Shown one piece after another: positions 5,673-9,224 of a stretch of 9,224 bases of DNA; position 1 is the first letter of the stretch; each line of letters starts with the position of its first letter. The stretch is taken from NCBI GenBank assembly GCA_002127415.1, contig MWJR01000109.1, positions 1-9,224 on the forward strand, written 5' to 3'. This DNA comes from Calditrichaeota bacterium AABM5.125.24. GTDB taxonomy: Bacteria; Electryoneota; AABM5-125-24; Hatepunaeales; Hatepunaeaceae. The position numbers and the translations under genes are program-made. The notes below the pieces were generated by a model. The model had not been told where the DNA came from, made no database searches, and saw only the letters and a list, made by a program, of their open reading frames with translations.

Positions 5673-6797
5673 TTATTCACCCCAGCGATAACGAACCGAG
5701 GCCATAGTGGCCCAGTCGCCGACCGAACCGGTGAGCAGGTAAGGCCCGCGGGTGATGAAGCCCTGATCGACGTTGAGGTCGATGTCGAGGTTGCCGAAGT
5801 GCAAACCGGCGCCGAGGTAGAAGTCGGTATCAGCCCAGCCCCACTTTTTCGTGTTGCCGTCGTTATCTTCGGTGGACTTACCCGACCACTCCTTGACGGC
5901 TCCCATCCGAACGTCGACCTTCTCGGAAACATAGCCTTCCAACCCCAGACGGAAGTAGGGGATGGAAGAGTAGGTTGCCTTGGTCTCAGTATCGCCGACT
6001 TCAGTAGTGGTCGGCGCATAATCGATACCGATGTCGGTAACGGCCAGGATATTGTCACTGGCGTGGATATTGTTGCCGAGACCGAGGTTAATGGACATCG
6101 TCTTTGATGTTGACTCGGCGTCACCCACCTTTGATCCCATATTCATCATCGCAAAGCCAGCGTAGGGAACAAGGGTATAGACCTCAGACTGCTCCATCCA
6201 GTAACGGCCGAAGAAGGCGATATCCATGTTCCCGCTCGGCTCGGTGACCTTGTTTCCTGCGCTATCCTCATCCGTCCAGGTGAAGGTGTCGAACCCCAAT
6301 GACAGCTCGAGGTTCTCTGCGAATGTGACGCCGAGGTTCACACCGAAACCCATAGTGGATGTGGCTGTCTGGTTGTTCGGATAGTCCGCGCTGTAAGAGT
6401 CGCCGAAGAGGAAGAAATTAAGTCCGAAGGGGATTTCACCCATCATCTTGGCCCAGAAGAGGTCGATCTTCTGGTCGGCGCCGGGATGTGTGCCACCCCA
6501 CTGGTCGGGAACCGCCGGTGCATAGGCATTGACCCAGTCGATGTTGGTGAAATAGAGCCCCAGGACCGAACTTCCTATTCCGCAGTGACCTCCAATGGTG
6601 TTGAAGTCCCCGACATTCTTCTCGGCTGTCATCTGGTCCGGGTATAAGAGCAGGGTCTGCGGCAATAAGCCGACGTTGGCATCATCCTTCAGGATGTGAC
6701 CGACGTTACCCATTGTCAGAACCCGGGTCTGTGTCGCCGAGGCTACTGTCGCGAAGGCCAGCAAACAGATGAGCAAAAGCCCGATAGCCTTTTTCAT
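5673..6797 (-). CDS. Putative outer membrane beta-barrel protein
   Basis: A 374-residue exported protein. A Sec signal peptide is clear: MKKAIG, a hydrophobic core LLLICLLAFATV and a small-residue cut near ASA-TQ (about residue 22). The mature part has alternating hydrophobic strands with many Gly and aromatic residues, repeated short acidic/Asn/Thr-rich turns (SAGNKVTEPSGN, TTTEVGDTETK, TEDNDGNTKK), and ends in a strand-like ATMASVRYRWGE. Together these suggest a beta-barrel of roughly 14-16 strands; I cannot name its substrate or family. The ATG at 6797 has TGGAGGA (6804-6810) 6 bases upstream. The gene is monocistronic, bounded by its own long AT-rich upstream region and a strong terminator. 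It may be an abundant structural or porin-like protein, but that is inference. Confidence 0.8.
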   Translation of the reverse strand: MKKAIGLLLICLLAFATVASATQTRVLTMGNVGHILKDDANVGLLPQTLLLYPDQMTAEKNVGDFNTIGGHCGIGSSVLGLYFTNIDWVNAYAPAVPDQWGGTHPGADQKIDLFWAKMMGEIPFGLNFFLFGDSYSADYPNNQTATSTMGFGVNLGVTFAENLELSLGFDTFTWTDEDSAGNKVTEPSGNMDIAFFGRYWMEQSEVYTLVPYAGFAMMNMGSKVGDAESTSKTMSINLGLGNNIHASDNILAVTDIGIDYAPTTTEVGDTETKATYSSIPYFRLGLEGYVSEKVDVRMGAVKEWSGKSTEDNDGNTKKWGWADTDFYLGAGLHFGNLDIDLNVDQGFITRGPYLLTGSVGDWATMASVRYRWGE

Positions 6798-6803
6798 TTT
6801 GCA

Positions 6804-6810
6804 TCCTCCA
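6804..6810 (-). promoter_or_regulatory. Strong ribosome binding site of the outer membrane protein gene
   Basis: TGGAGGA on the minus strand, 6 bases from the ATG at 6797; near-consensus, consistent with high expression. Confidence 0.65.
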
Positions 6811-6831
6811 AGAGTTTAATCTCCTGATTGA

Positions 6832-6850
6832 GCTGGGGACAGACCCCGGC
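6832..6850 (-). repeat. GGGG/CCCC hairpin in the leader of the outer membrane protein gene
   Basis: Arms GCTGGGG (6832-6838) and CCCCGGC (6844-6850) pair over 7 bp (one G-T) around a 5-base loop. It lies 34 bases upstream of the start codon, so it would be part of the mRNA leader. Confidence 0.5.
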
Positions 6851-6964
6851 CCTAATTTGATTGCTGCAGTGTTCCTATTGGCTTGCTGATTCTCCGTTCC
6901 GCCGACCAACCCCTGCCGTTATCCGTCAACATCAGCCCGCCAGGCCGGAACTGAACGAAGGTTA

Positions 6965-6994
6965 AATATACTGGATATCTATATATTGGCGCAA
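6965..6994 (-). promoter_or_regulatory. Possible promoter of the outer membrane protein gene
   Basis: On the minus strand, TTGCGC (6989-6994) and TATATT (6965-6970) are separated by 18 bases, within an AT-rich block rich in A/T runs that could act as an UP element. The start would be near 6958, giving a leader of about 160 bases. An alternative -10 (TATATA, 6980-6985) also exists. Confidence 0.4.
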
Positions 6995-7023
6995 ATATAT
7001 ACAACAAAATTCACAAATCCAAG

Positions 7024-7049
7024 ATTTTTTTGCCTATTTTCAAAAAAAT
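7024..7049. repeat. A/T-only inverted repeat
   Basis: ATTTTTTT (7024-7031) and AAAAAAAT (7042-7049) flank a 10-base spacer closed by a G-C pair. It looks like a curvature or UP-type element rather than a terminator. Confidence 0.45.
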
Positions 7050-7511
7050 ACATAGTCGGAATCGGTTGTGACCATCGATAGTAAACGGAAAATTACATCG
7101 GCGGCCTCTATCATCCTCCACGCCCGGTTGTTTTACCGCATATAACCTATACCAGATTCCTCCCGCCGTTCCTTCAGCACTTTAATTTTCATCTAACGAA
7201 ATAACAATTAGTTATAAGATAGATGGTCTGCCAGATGGTGGACTTGAAAATGCGGATCCGCCAATCGGTGAATGCACCTGCCTCTACCAGCGGGCTTGCA
7301 AGGGCTCAATTTCGGAGGCTCTACCGGCAGGCAACTCCCGCGCTGTAAGCTCATAGTTTTACACAAGATCGCCTTCGACAGATCCGCCACAATCCTTGAA
7401 GGCTGGTTCCCCATCAGGATTAACTGACTCCTTAACAAAGCTCATTGACCGATATATATTGGCAAAATGGCCCACCGTGAACTGCCCCTTTTAACTTTTC
7501 TCACTGGTAAT

Positions 7512-7529
7512 AATCAGGGGAATCAGGGG
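7512..7529 (+). repeat. Tandem AATCAGGGG repeat covering the ribosome site region
   Basis: Two exact head-to-tail copies of AATCAGGGG (7512-7520, 7521-7529). The second supplies AGGGG 7 bases before the ATG at 7537. Confidence 0.6.
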
Positions 7530-7536
7530 TATAATC

Positions 7537-8181
7537 ATGAAAAGCGCCCTACCTTTTCTAATTGTGGCAGCGCTTGTTCTGATATCACTCCAACTGACCC
7601 ACGCGGGTTTCGCGCTGGACGACGGCTGGAGCCCGGTCTCCTATCTGCCCCGTCAGGCTGTGGATGCCACGGAGGCGTGCCTGGCGTCGGATGGAAACAG
7701 AACCCCCCCTTACTCCCCCCCTGCAATAGCAGGGGGGGGAGGGATACTGCCCCTCAGATGGCTGAAGGGTGACATCAGATGGAAACAGAACCCCCCCTTA
7801 TCCCCCCCTGCAATAGCAGGGGGGGGAGGGATACTGCCGCTCAGATGGCTGGTCGGTGATGGCAGATGGGAGACCGACGGCTGGGGCGTGGCGCGGCTGG
7901 AGGAGGCGCCGGTTCCGGTTGAGTTTAGCCTGCATTCGGTCTATCCCAATCCGTTTAACGGGCAGATCAGGCTGCAGTTCGGGCTTGAGTCGGCCGGTGA
8001 GGTGGTGCTCAGGACCTACGACCTGTCGGGACGTGAGGTGGACACAATCACTTCCGGCCGATACAACGCCGGTGTGCACCGCGCCTGGTGGGATGCGGAC
8101 GGCCTACCGAGCGGGATCCATCTGATCTGCCTGACCTCAGGGGAGCAGTCCCGGTCCGTCAAGGTGGTCCTGATCAGGTAA
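7537..8181 (+). CDS. Short secreted protein with T9SS (Por) type A C-terminal sorting domain
   Basis: A 214-residue exported protein. It has a signal peptide (MKSALPFLIVAALVLISLQLTHA, cut near residue 23). A Gly/Pro-rich middle contains the near-duplicate units PPYSPPAIAGGGGILPLRWL and PPLSPPAIAGGGGILPLRWL. The C-terminal domain, about residues 128-214, has FSLHSVYPNPFNG, a YDLSGREV strand, GVHRAWWDADGLPSGIHL and the closing SRSVKVVLI. This end matches the type A sorting domain that directs proteins through the type IX secretion system. Little mature sequence lies between signal and sorting domain, so this may be the remnant of a larger cargo gene or a very small cargo. The start at 7537 has AGGGG 7 bases upstream. 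The middle duplication is repeat DNA read in frame. Confidence 0.75.
   Translation: MKSALPFLIVAALVLISLQLTHAGFALDDGWSPVSYLPRQAVDATEACLASDGNRTPPYSPPAIAGGGGILPLRWLKGDIRWKQNPPLSPPAIAGGGGILPLRWLVGDGRWETDGWGVARLEEAPVPVEFSLHSVYPNPFNGQIRLQFGLESAGEVVLRTYDLSGREVDTITSGRYNAGVHRAWWDADGLPSGIHLICLTSGEQSRSVKVVLIR
7691..7865 (+). repeat. Tandem 88/87-bp units with C-run/G-run hairpins inside the secreted-protein gene
   Basis: Unit 1 starts at 7691 and unit 2 at 7779, each beginning ATGGAAACAGAACC. Each contains a 10-bp stem CCCCCCCTGC / GCAGGGGGGG with an AATA loop (7715-7738 and 7802-7825), the same family as the hairpins at 2229 and 2574. Unit 1 has one extra base (C at 7713), which puts the two units back into the same reading frame from that point on. 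The end of unit 2 (about 7829-7865) diverges. Confidence 0.8.
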
Positions 8182-8201
8182 AGTTATAAAGTAGAGTGCG
8201 G

Positions 8202-8233
8202 CCCGGATATCCCGAAACGTCTGGATACCCGGG
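8202..8233 (+). terminator. Possible terminator after the secreted-protein gene
   Basis: Arms CCCGGATATCC (8202-8212) and GGATACCCGGG (8223-8233) form an 11-bp stem with one mismatch and a 10-base loop, 21 bases past the stop codon. Only three T follow, so termination strength is doubtful. Confidence 0.45.
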
Positions 8234-8270
8234 TTTCATCCGACTGGTCTTCGTAAAAATGATAAATGGG

Positions 8271-8299
8271 TTGCCATTCACTTAAATATAACGTATATT
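8271..8299 (+). promoter_or_regulatory. Promoter of ssrA
   Basis: TTGCCA (8271-8276) and TATATT (8294-8299) are separated by 17 bases, close to sigma70 consensus. Transcription would start near 8305-8307, about 29 bases before the mature tmRNA 5' end. Confidence 0.7.
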
Positions 8300-8304
8300 A
8301 TGGC

Positions 8305-8331
8305 AGGTGGCGATAGAGATTATTGCCACCT
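8305..8331 (+). other. Leader hairpin of the tmRNA precursor
   Basis: AGGTGGC (8305-8311) and GCCACCT (8325-8331) form a perfect 7-bp stem ending 3 bases before the mature tmRNA 5' end. It would make up almost the whole 5' leader removed by RNase P. Confidence 0.5.
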
Positions 8332-8428
8332 TTCGGGGACGAAAGGTCTCGACGGGGACAAGCAGGTGCTTGAACCGGCGGGTCGGGGGTTACAGTGACC
8401 CCGTTAAAAACGCTGTGACAAATTAAGT

Positions 8429-8461
8429 GCCAACGATAATTCGTACGCACTGGCCGCTTAG
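8429..8461 (+). other. tmRNA proteolysis-tag reading frame
   Basis: Ten sense codons GCC...GCT plus TAG encode ANDNSYALAA. The C-terminal ALAA is the usual ClpXP-type degron. Confidence 0.93.
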
Positions 8462-8670
8462 AATATAAGCGGCAAGCCCTTATCGTTGTCGGCTGCCGTG
8501 GCGACAGGGCTTAGGTAAGGCAGTCTTTATCGCTCGCCCTGGTCACTCGAGCGTGCGGTGCGAATTTAGAGCGGCTGGGCGGAATGTCGGCGTGCTGGAC
8601 CGCTGACCTCTGCCGAGATGCAATAGTCTGGCTACACTCGTAGAAGGTTCAGGGGACCGCGTCACCGGAC

Positions 8671-8695
8671 CCGGGTTCGATTCCCGGCGTCTCCA
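8671..8695 (+). other. Likely attachment site (att) at the tmRNA 3' end
   Basis: Integrases next to ssrA commonly recombine within the T-arm and acceptor 3' segment of the gene, leaving an intact gene at one junction. The adjacent integrase gene reads away from this end. No second copy of the segment lies in the window, so the exact core is not defined. Confidence 0.5.
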
Positions 8696-8700
8696 CTTTT

Positions 8701-8737
8701 AACCCACAAGCTCTTGATTTTTAGGCTTGTGGGTTTT
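8701..8737 (+). terminator. Intrinsic terminator of ssrA
   Basis: A perfect 11-bp stem AACCCACAAGC (8701-8711) with GCTTGTGGGTT (8725-8735) around a 13-base loop, running into TTTT (8734-8737) and ATATT. It starts 6 bases after the mature tmRNA end. Confidence 0.8.
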
Positions 8738-8750
8738 ATATTGTCTCCTA

Positions 8751-8769
8751 AAGTGCCAAATAAGTGCCA
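8751..8769 (+). repeat. Tandem AAGTGCCA repeats between tmRNA and integrase
   Basis: Two exact AAGTGCCA copies (8751-8758, 8762-8769) are spaced 11 bases, about one DNA turn. Their position between the presumed att site and the integrase start suits integrase arm-type or regulator binding sites; this is inferred from position. Confidence 0.5.
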
Positions 8770-8779
8770 TAAATTGATC

Positions 8780-8786
8780 GGAAGGG
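8780..8786 (+). promoter_or_regulatory. Ribosome binding site of the integrase gene
   Basis: GGAAGGG, 7 bases upstream of the ATG at 8794. Confidence 0.55.
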
Positions 8787-8793
8787 TTGGGCT

Positions 8794-9224
8794 ATGGTTT
8801 ATTTGAAAAAACCCGAGATGCCGAACATCCGTACCCGCACTTACCGAAGTGGAAGGCGGATATACTTCGTCGATTATTTCGATCCTGTGGGGGGTAAGAG
8901 GATTCGTGAGGCTGTTAGTCCAAGAAGGGCTGATGCACAGAAGAGAGCAAGCCAGATCTACCAGCAGCTGATGGCGCGCTATCTTGGCGAGCCTGAGAAA
9001 TCTGTTGCTGACACATCTATTGAATCAGTGATTGAAGCGTATTTCAGCAGCAAAGCACACCGTATACGACCATTGTCCCTTAAACGATACCGAATCTACA
9101 CGAGGAACTTTCAATCATTTATGTCAGCGAATTTCCCGACTGTTCTGAACGTAAGCCAAGTTCGAAGGATTCACTTGGAGGAGTTCCTCCAGCACTTATT
9201 ATATGCCGGACAGACACCTGGGAC
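8794..9224 (+). CDS. Tyrosine recombinase / phage-type integrase (partial, runs off the window)
   Basis: The first 143 codons of an open frame that continues past the window end. Residues about 12-65 look like an arm-binding domain: TRTYRSGRRIYFVDYFD strands, a GGKR turn, then a helix rich in Ala, Arg and Gln (RRADAQKRASQIYQQL). Residues about 70-143 look like the core-binding SAM-like domain of tyrosine recombinases (SIESVIEAYF, then the LSLKRYRIYTRNFQSFM helix and the IHLEEFLQHLL helix). The catalytic R-H-R-Y domain would lie beyond the window, so activity cannot be judged. The start ATG has GGAAGGG upstream. GC is about 48-49 percent by hand count, lower than lines of polA I counted (mostly about 58-65 percent), consistent with horizontal transfer. 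Its place just after ssrA marks it as the integrase of an element inserted at the tmRNA gene. Confidence 0.8.
   Translation, partial: MVYLKKPEMPNIRTRTYRSGRRIYFVDYFDPVGGKRIREAVSPRRADAQKRASQIYQQLMARYLGEPEKSVADTSIESVIEAYFSSKAHRIRPLSLKRYRIYTRNFQSFMSANFPTVLNVSQVRRIHLEEFLQHLLYAGQTPG

Larger units (their letters stand above)
6798..7536. other. Divergent AT-rich spacer without a convincing gene
   Basis: A 739-bp region between the divergent outer membrane protein and secreted protein genes. It holds the leader hairpin (6832-6850), a very AT-rich block (6961-7060) with a probable promoter, an A/T hairpin (7024-7049), an unexplained more GC-rich stretch (about 7220-7430), and a tandem AATCAGGGG pair just before the next gene. 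Overlapping open frames exist on both strands at 7208-7438, including a 51-codon plus-strand frame 7272-7427, but none has a good ribosome site or a recognisable product. Confidence 0.5.
8335..8695 (+). ncRNA. ssrA: Transfer-messenger RNA (tmRNA)
   Basis: Rescues stalled ribosomes with SmpB by acting as alanyl-tRNA and then as mRNA for a degradation tag. The 5' end GGGGACG pairs with CGTCTCC (8688-8694) to form the acceptor stem, followed by discriminator A8695; the CCA end is not encoded. The T arm is CCGGG-TTCGATT-CCCGG (8671-8687). The 5' part has the conserved GGTCTCGACGGGG. The tag frame at 8429-8461 reads ANDNSYALAA then TAG, very like the E. coli tag ANDENYALAA, with resume codon GCC. 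The stop lies in a perfect hairpin GCCGCTTA/TAAGCGGC (8453-8473), as in known tmRNAs. It is the one-piece form, 361 bases. Its 3' end is a common integration target, and an integrase gene follows directly. Confidence 0.96.

Noticed and set aside
5651..6124. 157-codon minus-strand frame inside the outer membrane protein gene
   Set aside because: Out-of-frame overlap; low-complexity Ser/Thr/Pro translation; the other frame has a signal peptide and ribosome site.
7467..7772. 101-codon plus-strand frame overlapping the secreted-protein start
   Set aside because: Out of frame with the gene that has the signal peptide and sorting domain; no ribosome site.
8671..8695. Separate tRNA gene at the 3' end of the ssrA region
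   Set aside because: The T arm and acceptor strand belong to the tRNA-like domain of tmRNA; the 5' partner GGGGACG is 350 bases upstream and there is no anticodon arm.

Overview
The window looks like a chromosomal segment of a fairly GC-rich, Gram-negative, probably uncultured bacterium of the FCB side of the tree (a Zixibacteria-, Latescibacteria- or WOR-3-like lineage is my guess, not a proven assignment). Clues are a secreted protein ending in a Por/T9SS type A C-terminal sorting domain (YPNPFN motif), a signal-peptide beta-barrel-type outer membrane protein, several PspC-domain membrane proteins, and intergenic DNA packed with short palindromic repeats.

Left part (1-5450, all genes on the minus strand): polA (complete DNA polymerase I with 5' nuclease, proofreading exonuclease and polymerase motifs intact, TTG start) is followed by about 400 bp of palindromic repeats, then nadC (quinolinate phosphoribosyltransferase), a 72-residue single PspC-domain protein 37 bp after nadC, another repeat-filled spacer, and a 249-residue protein with two PspC domains. 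nadC carries an in-frame stretch of about 27 extra residues that is itself repeat DNA.

Middle (5450-8300): a minus-strand outer membrane protein gene ends at a near-perfect bidirectional terminator. A 739-bp AT-rich divergent spacer with no convincing gene separates it from a plus-strand gene for a short secreted T9SS-sorted protein. That gene contains two tandem in-frame copies of an 87/88-bp unit with a C-run/G-run palindrome of the same family as the intergenic repeats.

Right part (8270-9224): a complete ssrA (tmRNA) gene with promoter, leader hairpin, tag ANDNSYALAA and terminator, followed 98 bp after its 3' end by the start of a tyrosine-recombinase integrase gene of lower GC, which runs off the window. 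This is the classic left edge of an integrative element inserted at the tmRNA 3' end; its cargo is outside the window.

The strongest unusual signal is the palindromic repeat content: at least three families of short hairpins (mostly 7-10 bp stems with four-base loops) whose arm sequences differ between copies while pairing is kept. They occur both between genes and, read through in frame, inside two genes.
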